Shown: positions 8,060 to 17,314 of the stretch, in pieces
Layout: each line of letters opens with the position of its first letter
How positions within the stretch are numbered: position 1 is the stretch's first letter
Origin: JAYEIA01 sp964472505
Lineage (GTDB): Bacteria > Bacteroidota > Bacteroidia > Bacteroidales > JAADGE01
NCBI GenBank assembly: GCA_964472505.1
Contig: CAYYQW010000075.1
Location: 1 to 17,981 of the forward strand
DNA: 17,981 nucleotides
Direction of reading: 5' to 3'
Made by a program: the position numbers and the translations under genes
Notes under the pieces: model-generated
Told to the model about the DNA's origin: nothing
Seen by the model: only the letters and a program-made list of their open reading frames with translations
Databases searched by the model: none

Positions 8060-10906
8060 CTATAAAACAATCAAAACACTTTTAGTTTGAATCGTTTTAT
8101 TAATCAGAATCTCCACAATATATGTTCCGGCTTGAAGCATAGGAATATCTATAAATGCGGTAAGCGGCTCGTTGTAGGTACGTGCGAGTATTTTTGAGCC
8201 TCTGACATCTCTGAGAGTCAGATTGACTTCCTCATATTTTTTAGTAAATGAGATTTTAAGCGTTTCTTCTTTTATGGGATTAGGAAACATATTTATCCCG
8301 TATTCCGCCAATTCTCCTTTCTCCGGTTTTAATACTTCAACGGGCATACTGACAGCCGGGCCTTCATATCCGTTTTCTGAGGCTCTTACGGAAATTTGAC
8401 CCGATTTTCGACCTACAGTTGCATAAATAATATTGTCCTTGCCCGAGGCCGACCAGTCATCCGGGAATTTCCACATAAATTCAACTTCGTCAATGTCCGG
8501 AACGCTGTAACGCATTAATGATCCGGAGTAAACTTTATTTGTTCCGTATATTTGGTCTGTAATTCTTGGCAGCGGTTTGGTGGTACCCAATACACTATCG
8601 CCGGTTGAATAATAACTGCCGTCGATATACGACCAAATTTTGTAATATTGTTTGGTTTCGGGCGCTAAGTTCGTATCTGTGTATTCTGTAATATTTCCGG
8701 AGGCACAAATTGTTCCGCCGCCGGGGATTTCTCCCTCATAGGGCAGGCTGCCGTCTTCCGGTGTACCGAAAGTACCGGTGTCTGATTTGGCTAGAAGAAC
8801 CTCGTGTTGCCGGTTGTTAAGTTTCCAATTCAGAGAGATTTGTCCCACTTCGGAATCGCCGGCCGAAAAGTTCTTTGGGTTACCGTCCGGCAGACGGAAC
8901 ATAATTGGAATGCCCGGTGTATAGCTTCCGTCTTCTTTTTGTACCCATGCCTTGTAATAATAACTGTTGGACGCTCTGAGGTTTTCGTGCAGAAAGCTGT
9001 CCAAATTGTTGTTAAAATAGAGTATTTCTCCTCCGCCCGAGAGCATATTTCCTGCCGTATAAACGGCTCCGTTTTCAGGGCTGCCAAAAATATTGTCGTT
9101 AGAAGCGGCCAAAAGCACCGGGTCGTTATTTGCATTGCTTTCCCAACTTATACTCACAGCTGAATAGCCAACGGAGTCCGTTTCAAGATTGGCAGCGCAG
9201 TTTGAGTCAATACCGGAGACAATCAGAGAGAAATCTTGTGTGTCGTGTAAAATATTTCCGCTGTGGCTTATTTCTAAAGTGTAAAGTCCGGGAAGCGGCG
9301 TTTCAATGTGTATTTTTTCAACATTATCAACAGCGTTAACGCCGGTTTTAGCTGCCATGTATGGTTTTTCCACATCTAAAATATAAGGAAAGAATGCTTC
9401 TTCACTGTTAACGGCTTTAATGTTTAGGTCGTTAACCAGCATTTTATCTCTCGGGTTTAAACTTGCCTCCGGAGGGCTGCCGGGCGGGTCGGTCCATACT
9501 ATGGTAAATACTAAGGGTTTTGTGCCGTCTGAATAAAAATCCAAATTCATTGCATTGCCTTCGTAGCTGTGCTCGGAAATAAGAGCATCGCATCCGTTAT
9601 GGCTGATTAGTCTCGCTGCTGACTCGGTATTCAAAAGTCCCCAACCGTATGTGTAATCCGGCCCCGGCTCGCCGGCTTCATCCGCCGTATGCAGGACAAG
9701 TGCTTTTAGGCTTGCGGCTTTCATAAACTCACCGCTTTGTCTGAAATAGTATTCCTGAAGCAAGAGCAGGCTTCCCGTTACGTTGGGAGCCGACATGGAA
9801 GTACCGCTTTTGCTGTTATAAATTTCACTTGCATCAGCGGATGTTGAGTATAAGCCTTGCCCGTTGCCGCAAATGTCGGGTTTAATCCGCCCGTCGTCCG
9901 AAGGGCCGAAACTGCTGAAAGAAGTTATGCGTACATCTTCCGGATTGCCGGTATAGCCGTTTGGCATGTCGGCTGTGGCGCCTATACTAAGTATGTTTTT
10001 AGCATTACCGGCCGATGAAATGCAGTCGAAACCGTCGTAGCCGCCGTCAACGGAAGATCCCGCATCCGAAGGCCCGTCGCCTCGGTCATTGCCGGCCGAT
10101 TTTACAATCAGATAATAGGGCGCATTACGCGCTATTACATCGTATGAGCGTGCTGATGATGTGTAAAACCCAAAGCGGTAGTCTTCAGTCGTGCTTATGC
10201 TTTCGTCTCCAACCCATTCCCAATCGGAGCCGTTCCAATTCCAACCGGTTACCGTTCCGTAGGAATGATTGGATAAAAGCAACCCGTTTGCCGCTTCATT
10301 GCTCATTTCCGACAGGTCATTGTTCCAATCATAACTGTGTACCGTGCTGTTGAATGCCATACCTTTAGCCGCAGGTTCAATCCCTTTTGCAGCAATGGTG
10401 CCTGTTACATGCGTGGCATGATCCGACAGGGTTTGAGCGGCATCATTCTGTGATACGCGTGATAAACCGTTGTCAGAAAATTCTATATGATTAACGTAAA
10501 CCACACCTCCGTCCCAAACGCCGGCAATCATGTCTTTTCCGGACAGTTCATACAAATTGTCACCCCCTTCGTTTACTTTGTTGGTGGAAGTTGTTGCAGC
10601 TGCGTTTTTGTTATGTGTGCGAAAATATATCGGATGCCCTCTTTTATCAATTCGTTGGAGTTCGATTAGATCCCCTTCTTCTGTTTCATATCTTAAGGGA
10701 ATTCCTTTTTCTTTTGCCCATTCCAATACTTTTGCATTTTCTTTAATATGAATTGCTCTATACGCTTGGCTCAATTGATTGAGTTTGGCCGTATCGGTCT
10801 TTTGTATGATCAGGGCTCTCGCCGCTTTATTTTGGCTGTGCAGCCTTGTGTACGCTGTTAGCGTGATTAGCGTCAATAAGAGTTTAATAAATAATCGATA
10901 ATTCAT
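8060..10906 (-). CDS. Secreted S8 (subtilisin-like) serine peptidase with T9SS sorting domain
   Basis: A 948-residue peptidase exported through Sec and then, by its C-terminal domain, the type IX secretion system to the cell surface or medium. A signal peptide (about 1-25, ending LHSQ) precedes a prodomain-like region to about 120. The S8 domain (about 121-435) shows Asp132 (VWDGG), His163 (DHATHVTG), oxyanion Asn273 (SAGND) and Ser370 (SGTSMSAP), so it should be active. The motif is HATH rather than the usual HGTH. Then comes a beta-sandwich with LVNDLNI (491-497), as in KP-43-type subtilases. Two tandem FnIII-like repeats follow (about 571-670 and 677-775) with parallel VLLA...FG(S/T)PE...GGG...YYKAW/YYKIW motifs. 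A PKD-like domain (about 785-858) precedes the C-terminal sorting domain (about 867-948, MFPNPIKEETLKI...AGTYIVEI). It is divergent from operon B and convergent with the small lipoprotein gene. Start ATG is at 10906-10904. Confidence 0.95.
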   Translation of the reverse strand: MNYRLFIKLLLTLITLTAYTRLHSQNKAARALIIQKTDTAKLNQLSQAYRAIHIKENAKVLEWAKEKGIPLRYETEEGDLIELQRIDKRGHPIYFRTHNKNAAATTSTNKVNEGGDNLYELSGKDMIAGVWDGGVVYVNHIEFSDNGLSRVSQNDAAQTLSDHATHVTGTIAAKGIEPAAKGMAFNSTVHSYDWNNDLSEMSNEAANGLLLSNHSYGTVTGWNWNGSDWEWVGDESISTTEDYRFGFYTSSARSYDVIARNAPYYLIVKSAGNDRGDGPSDAGSSVDGGYDGFDCISSAGNAKNILSIGATADMPNGYTGNPEDVRITSFSSFGPSDDGRIKPDICGNGQGLYSTSADASEIYNSKSGTSMSAPNVTGSLLLLQEYYFRQSGEFMKAASLKALVLHTADEAGEPGPDYTYGWGLLNTESAARLISHNGCDALISEHSYEGNAMNLDFYSDGTKPLVFTIVWTDPPGSPPEASLNPRDKMLVNDLNIKAVNSEEAFFPYILDVEKPYMAAKTGVNAVDNVEKIHIETPLPGLYTLEISHSGNILHDTQDFSLIVSGIDSNCAANLETDSVGYSAVSISWESNANNDPVLLAASNDNIFGSPENGAVYTAGNMLSGGGEILYFNNNLDSFLHENLRASNSYYYKAWVQKEDGSYTPGIPIMFRLPDGNPKNFSAGDSEVGQISLNWKLNNRQHEVLLAKSDTGTFGTPEDGSLPYEGEIPGGGTICASGNITEYTDTNLAPETKQYYKIWSYIDGSYYSTGDSVLGTTKPLPRITDQIYGTNKVYSGSLMRYSVPDIDEVEFMWKFPDDWSASGKDNIIYATVGRKSGQISVRASENGYEGPAVSMPVEVLKPEKGELAEYGINMFPNPIKEETLKISFTKKYEEVNLTLRDVRGSKILARTYNEPLTAFIDIPMLQAGTYIVEILINKTIQTKSVLIVL

Positions 10907-10984
10907 GTGTTTAGTAATTAATTAATTATTGGGTTTATAATTGCGTTGATTTCCTTTATTGTTTAAAAAGGTTCAGAAATAAAG

Positions 10985-10992
10985 CAAAATTA
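10985..10992 (-). promoter_or_regulatory. Possible -7 element for the S8 peptidase gene
   Basis: On the minus strand this reads TAATTTTG, an exact TAnnTTTG match about 80 bp upstream of the start codon. The nearest upstream TTTG (complement of 11019-11022) is 26 bp away, longer than the 18-20 bp seen at the other promoters here, so only the -7 element is supported. Confidence 0.35.
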
Positions 10993-11645
10993 CTGTTTTT
11001 TTTGGAACTGCCTACAGCCAAAAGATGTTTTTTAGTCTTACTTTAGGTCCGAATATAGTTAGTATTTGGCAGAAAACTTCAATTGAATTAGGCGTATGAA
11101 TACGATAAATTTTAAAATTACAGCACATCGACGATTTTCGGATTTCCCCTTGGAGAAGTGCCTGTTCCGATTATTTCGGAAGGGCAGGGGGATTGACAGA
11201 ATATAAATGCGAGAAAAATCATATTTTGTAGCCTGCATGCTTAATCGCAGAAACATTTTTTGCAAATCATAGCTTTTGTAAAGCCTGTGAATCAAAATAA
11301 TGTAAATATTAATAAAATGCCTAATTCAAAACTTCAAATTCTATACACTGCGCGCGTAGGTGTGTTCATCTGGCGCAAAACAGACGGCTTTAAAATTCCC
11401 CGCGATGAAAACACCACACGGGGGCAGGGTTTTCTGCCAAACATTAGTTAACAGATATGCGATGAAGGCAGTATTGTTTGCCTTTTTTAAGGTTTTGAGG
11501 CAATTTGAGCCCAATAAATCTGAGATTAAGGCCTTGATTATGAGTTGTATTAACAGTTATTAACCTTTTGTTTTTTTTTAATATACTGATAGTCAGTTTT
11601 TTTTGTGACTAATTTAAAACTTTTAAACAATTCTATTGCAATAAG

Positions 11646-11676
11646 TTGTTTTTTATCCAAAAAACAACTATGTTTG
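11646..11676 (+). promoter_or_regulatory. Bacteroidota-type promoter of operon B
   Basis: TATGTTTG at 11669-11676 fits the -7 consensus. A partial -33 (TTG at 11646-11648) lies 20 bp upstream. The 15-bp block ACTATGTTTGTGTGA (11667-11681) is identical to that of operon A. Predicted transcription start is near 11683, leaving a leader of about 50 nt. Confidence 0.65.
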
Positions 11677-11708
11677 TGTGATATTATTGCAAAATAATTA
11701 AGAATTTT

Positions 11709-11814
11709 ATGTTAACTTTTAAAATTGTTTGTTTATGAAAAAACTGATGTTATTGCTTACGCTATTCGCTTTTATAGGGATGTCAGCGTTTGCTCAAAGA
11801 ACAGTGACAGGAAC
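11709..11814 (+). repeat. susC leader repeat, copy B
   Basis: The 106 bp from 26 nt before the ATG through the signal peptide and first mature residues are identical to 17579-17684. The 54-bp core at 11729-11782 is also identical to copy A (1686-1739). Confidence 0.96.
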
Positions 11815-14800
11815 AGTTACTGATGATTCCGGTGCTCCGATGCCCGGAGTAGCTGTTTCGGTAAAAGCAACTACTGTTGGTACCATGACACAACCCGACG
11901 GTACATACTCACTTGAGGTTCCGGAAGGTTCGGACATTCTGGTATTCTCATATATCGGAATGGAAACTCAAGAAGTTGAAATCACAGGAGATGTGGTGAA
12001 TGTTGAAATGAATCCTGCGGATGCTAAGATTGACGAGATTATTGTTTCAGGTGTTGCAGCCGGGACGACAAAAGAAAAGATGTCCGTTTCTGTATCTAAA
12101 GTAGGCTCTGAAGATTTAGAAAAAGTTCCGGCGTCTTCAGCTTCCTCAGCGCTACAGGGGAAGGTCTCAGGAGTAACCGTAACACAAAGTGCGGGTAATC
12201 CGGGACATGCATCAACGATTATAATACGTGGTGCAACTCAGATGTCAGGGAGTCAGGAGCCGCTTATTATCGTTGACGGTATTATGGTTGACGGAACTCT
12301 TGCTGATATAAATGTTGATGATATCGAGTCTTTTGAGGTTGTAAAGGGAGCATCAGCTTCAGCTTTATACGGTTCTCGTGCCGGTAACGGAGTTATTGTA
12401 ATTACTTCAAAATCCGGAAGAACGCTTAAAGAAGGCCAAACTGTAATAAGAGTAAGAAATGAATTTGGAATTACTCGGTTAGCCAAAAAATATGAATTGG
12501 CGGAAGCTCACCAGTATGTTTTGGCTGATGACTATGAGCAATATGACTCTTATACGCGTTATGCAGCAACAGACTATCCTGAAGGTTATACCGGCGGAAA
12601 TGTTGATACTATAGATTTCAACAGAAATATCAGCCCGGATAATTATATGGACAATCCTTTTGGCGTTTTATATGATCATCAATCGGATGTGTTTTCAGGA
12701 AATGAATCATTTACAAATTATGCTGCAGTGGAAAGTAATTTGGGAAAAACTAACTTTATGACCTCCTTTGAAAATAGTCAGCAAGGTGGACTGATTGATA
12801 TGGTCGATGGTTTTAACAGAAATAATTTCCGTTTGAATATCAAGCATAATATAACAGACAAGATTTCTGTTTCGGCTAATAATTTGTATATTAAATCCAA
12901 AACTGTTCAACCCGGTGGACAAAATTACTTTAATGGCGGTATTTTCTTTAATCTTTTATTGATGCAACCCGATGTTAACCTTGAGAATGAGAATACGGAC
13001 GGGCAACCTTATCAGTTTATCCCGGATCCTTGGATGGCAACTACTGAAAATCCGCTTTATAACATTTGGAAACTGGAGAATCTGGAAATTCGCGATCGTT
13101 TGTTGAGTAAATTTTCAGGACGTTATACACCGTTTGCGTGGTTATCGTTTGATGCAAAATATGCTTTTGAATTACAGAATACAACCTATGAAACATTTGA
13201 AGCCTATGACACATGGGAGCGAGGAGGCAGCGGATCGCAATATTCTGAAGGCAGTATCTACAAATATGCTTCGCATCGATTTGATGAAACAGCGCAAACA
13301 ACATTAAACTTTAATAAAATTTTTGGCGAATTGACGACTAAAGGGAAATTTAGTTATTTGTATGAGCGCAGACAATTCGAAAGTTTTTCAGCAAGTGGAA
13401 ATAACTTTGCCTTTGATATTGACAATTTAAGAACCTTCTCAAATGTTGCTGATTTAACAGATATTACAGCCAGTAATTATATAAGAGAAGAGGTAACGAA
13501 AAATATATTCGGAATTGTGTCACTTGATTACAGGGACAGATATATTTTAGACGGAATGTACCGTATGGACGGTTCTTCATTATTTGGAGCTGAAGAAAGA
13601 TGGAATCCTTATTATCGTATATCCGGTGCATATCGTATTTCAAAAGATATAGATATCCCAAGTGTTGATGAGCTTAAAATACGAGCTGCATACGGAACAT
13701 CAGGGCAAAGACCCGGTTTCTTGTACCAGTATGAAGTTATGAGTCTTTCTTATGGTAATGCAAGTAAAGCTACCTTAGGAAATACTGAATTGAAGCCGTC
13801 AAGGTCAGTAGAGTGGGAAGTAGGTTTAAATGCTTCGTTTTTAAAACGATTTGATTTCGAAGGTACTTACTCTGTAAACACAACTTCTGATCAATTTGTT
13901 CGTGCTCCGCAAGCATCTCACATGGGCGGATGGCAATACCGTTGGATAAACGGCGGAACACTGGAGGCTAAAGCCATTGAGTTGTCATTGAATGCGCAAG
14001 TTGTTAAAACAAAGGATTTTGGTTGGGATTTACGTTTGATGTGGGATAAAGTAAGAACTGAAGTTATTACTTTGGATGTTCCGGCATTTCAATACGGCCC
14101 ACAAGGACAAGAAGCCGATAAACTATTTTACATGCGTGAAGGTGAAATATTCGGAACCATGTATGGTTATCGATTCTTAACTACTTTGGATGAAATGGAA
14201 GCCCAATTAGAAAGGCTTGACTTGCCGGCTGATGAAATTGAAAATTATGAAATAAATTCAGACGGTTACGTTGTCCCCGCAGGATCGCAAGGTACTAATC
14301 AAGAAATACCGGTAATGCAAAAAGATGAAGACGGTGCTAACGAACTGGTTGAAATTGGAAGCGGAACACCTGACTTTAACCTGAAATTGGTTTCAAACCT
14401 CAGATGGAAAGGCTTTACTTTCTATATGTTGTGGGATTGGAAAAACGGAGGAGATGTTTACAATAAAACTGCGCAATGGTTGTCAAGAGATAATCGTTGG
14501 GCGGAGATGGATCAAACCGGAAAACCTGAAAATGAGAAGAAAACAGTCGCTTATTATAAAGCTTTTTATGCAATTAATGAAATGGCCGATTATTGGGTTG
14601 AAGATGCCGGCTATCTTAAATTAAGAGAGACTTCTTTATATTATAATATTGGAAGTGATAAGTTATCCGGTGTTTTTAATGGTTTTATTAAAGGTATTAA
14701 GATAGGTGTAATCGGGCGTAATTTGCTCACTTTTACTAAGTACTCAGGATATGATCCTGAAGTGCAGACGTGGACTGATAACGGAGCTCAATATTTCCCA

Positions 14801-14863
14801 TATGATTTTGCAGGATATCCGAATTACAGAACTTTCTCAGGTTCTATTGAATTCAAATTTTAA
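11735..14863 (+). CDS. SusC/RagA-family TonB-linked outer-membrane receptor (operon B)
   Basis: TonB-dependent outer-membrane transporter of 1042 residues, partner of the SusD-like protein encoded 17 nt downstream. The signal peptide (about 1-20, MSAFA|Q) and carboxypeptidase-regulatory-like domain (about 22-96) are nearly the same as in copy A. From IDEIIVSG (99-106) onward the protein diverges strongly. The plug carries PLIIVDG (176-182), VVKGASASALYGSRAGNGVIVITSK (start near 202), then a long barrel ending GSIEFKF with the expected C-terminal Phe. It lacks an STN domain. The family's usual VIDG and KDAS are replaced by IVDG and KGAS, putting it in a different subgroup from copy A. The ATG at 11735 is preferred over the in-frame TTG at 11729. 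The cargo is unknown. Confidence 0.96.
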   Translation: MKKLMLLLTLFAFIGMSAFAQRTVTGTVTDDSGAPMPGVAVSVKATTVGTMTQPDGTYSLEVPEGSDILVFSYIGMETQEVEITGDVVNVEMNPADAKIDEIIVSGVAAGTTKEKMSVSVSKVGSEDLEKVPASSASSALQGKVSGVTVTQSAGNPGHASTIIIRGATQMSGSQEPLIIVDGIMVDGTLADINVDDIESFEVVKGASASALYGSRAGNGVIVITSKSGRTLKEGQTVIRVRNEFGITRLAKKYELAEAHQYVLADDYEQYDSYTRYAATDYPEGYTGGNVDTIDFNRNISPDNYMDNPFGVLYDHQSDVFSGNESFTNYAAVESNLGKTNFMTSFENSQQGGLIDMVDGFNRNNFRLNIKHNITDKISVSANNLYIKSKTVQPGGQNYFNGGIFFNLLLMQPDVNLENENTDGQPYQFIPDPWMATTENPLYNIWKLENLEIRDRLLSKFSGRYTPFAWLSFDAKYAFELQNTTYETFEAYDTWERGGSGSQYSEGSIYKYASHRFDETAQTTLNFNKIFGELTTKGKFSYLYERRQFESFSASGNNFAFDIDNLRTFSNVADLTDITASNYIREEVTKNIFGIVSLDYRDRYILDGMYRMDGSSLFGAEERWNPYYRISGAYRISKDIDIPSVDELKIRAAYGTSGQRPGFLYQYEVMSLSYGNASKATLGNTELKPSRSVEWEVGLNASFLKRFDFEGTYSVNTTSDQFVRAPQASHMGGWQYRWINGGTLEAKAIELSLNAQVVKTKDFGWDLRLMWDKVRTEVITLDVPAFQYGPQGQEADKLFYMREGEIFGTMYGYRFLTTLDEMEAQLERLDLPADEIENYEINSDGYVVPAGSQGTNQEIPVMQKDEDGANELVEIGSGTPDFNLKLVSNLRWKGFTFYMLWDWKNGGDVYNKTAQWLSRDNRWAEMDQTGKPENEKKTVAYYKAFYAINEMADYWVEDAGYLKLRETSLYYNIGSDKLSGVFNGFIKGIKIGVIGRNLLTFTKYSGYDPEVQTWTDNGAQYFPYDFAGYPNYRTFSGSIEFKF

Positions 14864-14880
14864 TTAAAAAATAAGAAAAG

Positions 14881-16389
14881 ATGAAAAATAAATTATATAT
14901 AATAATGGGACTATTCTTGGTTATGGGAGCTTTCTCCTGCCAAGATTTGGAAGTCCAAAACTTAAATCAACCGATTTTTGAAGAAACCAATAAACCGGAG
15001 CAAGCAAACGGAACTGCAGCAGGCTTGCTTAATGGGTGGCACTATAGCGGACACAGATCTGATGCCCCCGGAATTGCTTTGTTTATGGCTGCAGATGTAG
15101 GTACTTGTTCTTGGGGTAACTTTGGTATGCGAGATTTATCTTCTGAACCCAGAATTGCGTTTCCCAACTCGCCGTCATATCCTAATATGGTGCCGTTTGA
15201 AAGCTACTACAATAATATGTATTCTTATGCGGGAACTGCAAGAGACGTTTTATTGGCCATACAGCAAGACCCGGAGAGTATTGAAGAGCCCATGAGAGCT
15301 AAGGCAGTTGCAAAATTTACATTAGGTGCTACAATAGGATCCATTGGAATGCTCTATGACCGGGGTTTTGTTGTAACTGAATATACTGACATGACTGCGG
15401 AAGTTCCAATGCTGGAGTATGCTGCCCTTATCGATTCGGCGGTAGCCATATTAGATCAAGCAATTGAAATTTGTGAGACGAATACTTTTGCAATTCCACA
15501 ATCTTGGTTGCCGACCACTACAACCTATACAAATGTAGAATTTGCGCAATTAGCTAATACTATGGCCGCAAGGTTATTAGTTTATAAATCAAGAACTGCC
15601 ACAGAAAATCAGGCCAATGATTGGGCAAAAATAAAAACCTATGCCGAAAAGGGACTTACTTTCGATTACTCACCCATAATGGATGACGCATCGTGGTGGG
15701 ATTATATGAAGGTATATCCCAATTATGCCGGTTGGGGCCGAATTGATATGCGCGTCATAAATATGATGGATCCGGATATGGATCCTTGGTTTCCGGCTTC
15801 GGGAGATATAGCTGATTTACCAAATAATGGTGTTGCCACTTCGGAAGATGCCAGACTGGTATCAGATTTCGAATATCTGTCAGGCCAAGACTTCTCAGCT
15901 GAACGCGGTATTTATCACTATTCTTCTTATCGGTATAAGCGTTATGATTATTATATAGGAACATGGACCGGAGCGGTTCCTGTTATCCGTAAAGCTGAAA
16001 ATGATATGATTTTGGCGGAAGCTATGGTCAGAACCGGAGATTTATCCGGAGCCGCTGCTATATTAAATGATTCTCAAAACTCAAGAAAAGCACGAGGGGG
16101 CTTGCCTGATGTTGCAGTCGATGAACAAAAGCTTTTAGATGCAATCTACTATGAAAAAACCATAGAGTGCATATTAACCGGCGAAAACGTTGAGTTTTAT
16201 GATATGAGACGAAGAGATATGCTTCAGGCAGGTACATTTCTTCATTTGCCGATTCCTGCGCAACAACTCGAAGTTCTTGGTATGGAGTTTTATACTTTTG
16301 GCGGTTCAACCGGTGTGCCCGGAGAAGATTATTCGACAGGCGGCTGGGAAACAAAACCGGGATATAATAAATCAGAATACGGATATTAA
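14881..16389 (+). CDS. RagB/SusD-family nutrient-uptake lipoprotein, divergent subgroup (operon B)
   Basis: Surface lipoprotein of 502 residues, the likely lid of the operon B barrel. The lipobox ends at Cys20 (GAFSC), followed by QDLEVQNLNQP; a DLEV-N-N-P start is typical of a SusD subgroup distinct from the LDLQP type of operon A. Helical TPR-like segments are visible (for example ALIDSAVAILDQAIEICE). C-terminal family motifs are ENDMILAEAMVRTGD, IYYEKTIECILTGENVEFYDMRRRD and LPIPAQQLEVLG. The usual QNPGY ending is absent; the protein instead ends in a Gly/Tyr-rich tail (KPGYNKSEYGY). An 18-nt gap separates it from the next gene. Family assignment is firm and the ligand unknown. Confidence 0.94.
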   Translation: MKNKLYIIMGLFLVMGAFSCQDLEVQNLNQPIFEETNKPEQANGTAAGLLNGWHYSGHRSDAPGIALFMAADVGTCSWGNFGMRDLSSEPRIAFPNSPSYPNMVPFESYYNNMYSYAGTARDVLLAIQQDPESIEEPMRAKAVAKFTLGATIGSIGMLYDRGFVVTEYTDMTAEVPMLEYAALIDSAVAILDQAIEICETNTFAIPQSWLPTTTTYTNVEFAQLANTMAARLLVYKSRTATENQANDWAKIKTYAEKGLTFDYSPIMDDASWWDYMKVYPNYAGWGRIDMRVINMMDPDMDPWFPASGDIADLPNNGVATSEDARLVSDFEYLSGQDFSAERGIYHYSSYRYKRYDYYIGTWTGAVPVIRKAENDMILAEAMVRTGDLSGAAAILNDSQNSRKARGGLPDVAVDEQKLLDAIYYEKTIECILTGENVEFYDMRRRDMLQAGTFLHLPIPAQQLEVLGMEFYTFGGSTGVPGEDYSTGGWETKPGYNKSEYGY

Positions 16390-16407
16390 TTTTTAAAGTA
16401 AAAAATT

Positions 16408-17259
16408 ATGAAAAAAATAATAAATATTTCACTGTTGTTATCATTATCTGCTTTGGTGATTATTGGTTTCAACAGTTGCGAAGAGGAAGATGACTATGAT
16501 TTTAGCCAGATAGAGCCCAAAGTATTCGGGGTTGACGGACCGGCTTCTACTCCTGCTCATGGTAATAGTAGTTACCCTGTAGTTTATGAAGCAGCGTATT
16601 TTCGAGGCGGGTCTTCCTTGGATTGGTCTGTGGAAACCGATAAAGGAGAAGGAACAGTTGAAATAGTACTTGAAGATGTCGAAAGTTTTGAAGGGAAAGT
16701 TGCAAACATAACTTTTCCGCAAAGGTCAGAAGCTGACTCAGCTACCATTACTGTTGTTGAAACTACCATGGGCGGGGTTCAGAGTGCTCCTTTCACCATG
16801 CGTGTTGCCTTGACTCCCTTTTGTCCTGTTGACATGGATGCATGGGCCGGAGACTACACAGGTACTGAGCCGGGAACTCATTCTCCTGAAGTTACTATGT
16901 CAACAACAGAAAATCTTAATGAGCTGAAAGTAGAAGGTTTGGCTTATTTTGTTCCAAACAGCTGGGGAGAAAACTGGACAGAAGGTGATGGTTCATGTTT
17001 GATGCAGTTCGGTTGCGGAAATACGGTAATCATCCAACCACAATGGATTGGTGATACTGATTATCCGGATTCATACGGTATTTCAGGCACCGGAACATTC
17101 GACCCCGATAATATGGTAATCAATTTATCATACGATGTATTTTACGGCTGGGACGGAAGCGCCGGCAGTAGTGCTTTTGGAGACTTTTTGCCGGTAGAGT
17201 TTACTTTAAACGGAAAAGCATCCCAAACTGTCAAAAAGTTTTCAGGCTCCAAAAAGTAA
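16408..17259 (+). CDS. Accessory surface lipoprotein with PKD-like N-terminal domain (operon B third gene)
   Basis: Lipoprotein of 283 residues closing operon B. The lipobox ends at Cys24 (FNSC) and is followed by EEEDDYD, a strongly acidic stretch matching surface-export signals described for Bacteroidota lipoproteins. Residues ~38-135 look like a PKD/Ig-type beta-sandwich (VFGVDGPAS, YFRGGSSLDWSV, then ANITFP and PFTMRVAL). A C-terminal beta-rich domain starts at WAGDYTG (146-152) and runs to about 270, with Cys139, Cys197 and Cys203. The operon position and two-part architecture parallel the third gene of operon A, although the sequences are not obviously alignable. A surface ligand-binding role beside the SusCD pair is inferred. 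A terminator follows 20 nt after the stop. Confidence 0.78.
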   Translation: MKKIINISLLLSLSALVIIGFNSCEEEDDYDFSQIEPKVFGVDGPASTPAHGNSSYPVVYEAAYFRGGSSLDWSVETDKGEGTVEIVLEDVESFEGKVANITFPQRSEADSATITVVETTMGGVQSAPFTMRVALTPFCPVDMDAWAGDYTGTEPGTHSPEVTMSTTENLNELKVEGLAYFVPNSWGENWTEGDGSCLMQFGCGNTVIIQPQWIGDTDYPDSYGISGTGTFDPDNMVINLSYDVFYGWDGSAGSSAFGDFLPVEFTLNGKASQTVKKFSGSKK

Positions 17260-17279
17260 TAATAAATCCCAAATACAAC

Positions 17280-17314
17280 AAAAAGCTGCCTCTTCTTTTG
17301 AGGTGGCTTTTTTT
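17280..17314 (+). terminator. Rho-independent terminator of operon B
   Basis: A 13-bp stem is formed by 17280-17292 (AAAAAGCTGCCTC) and 17300-17312 (GAGGTGGCTTTTT), with two G:U pairs, a 7-nt loop and a T-run to 17314. It lies just after the operon B third gene and insulates it from the next susC-like gene. Confidence 0.92.

Larger units (their letters stand above)
10907..11734. other. Long divergent intergenic region between the peptidase gene and operon B
   Basis: About 830 bp without a convincing gene. It holds a possible peptidase promoter near 10985, the operon B promoter at 11646-11676, and several hairpins. TTCCGA/TCGGAA occupies 11165-11181, GGCAG/CTGCC occupies 11423-11438, and AAGGCA/TGCCTT plus a T-run occupies 11465-11488. 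A relatively GC-rich patch lies at about 11346-11440. Short overlapping ORFs here (minus 11059-11295; plus 11260-11451 and 11360-11563) lack a recognisable domain and are not called as genes. Confidence 0.5.

Noticed and set aside
8804..9163. Plus-strand ORF inside the S8 peptidase gene
   Set aside because: It is antisense to the FnIII-like repeats of a well-supported protein and shows no family features.
11059..11295. Minus-strand ORF of 78 residues between the peptidase gene and operon B
   Set aside because: Composition is basic and low in domain-like pattern, there is no promoter or signal peptide, and it covers a hairpin-containing AT-rich region; treated as chance.
1490..11681. Invertible promoter (inverton) controlling the susC genes
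   Set aside because: The repeated leader copies are all in the same orientation, no matching long inverted repeats flank the promoters, and no site-specific recombinase is encoded in the window.
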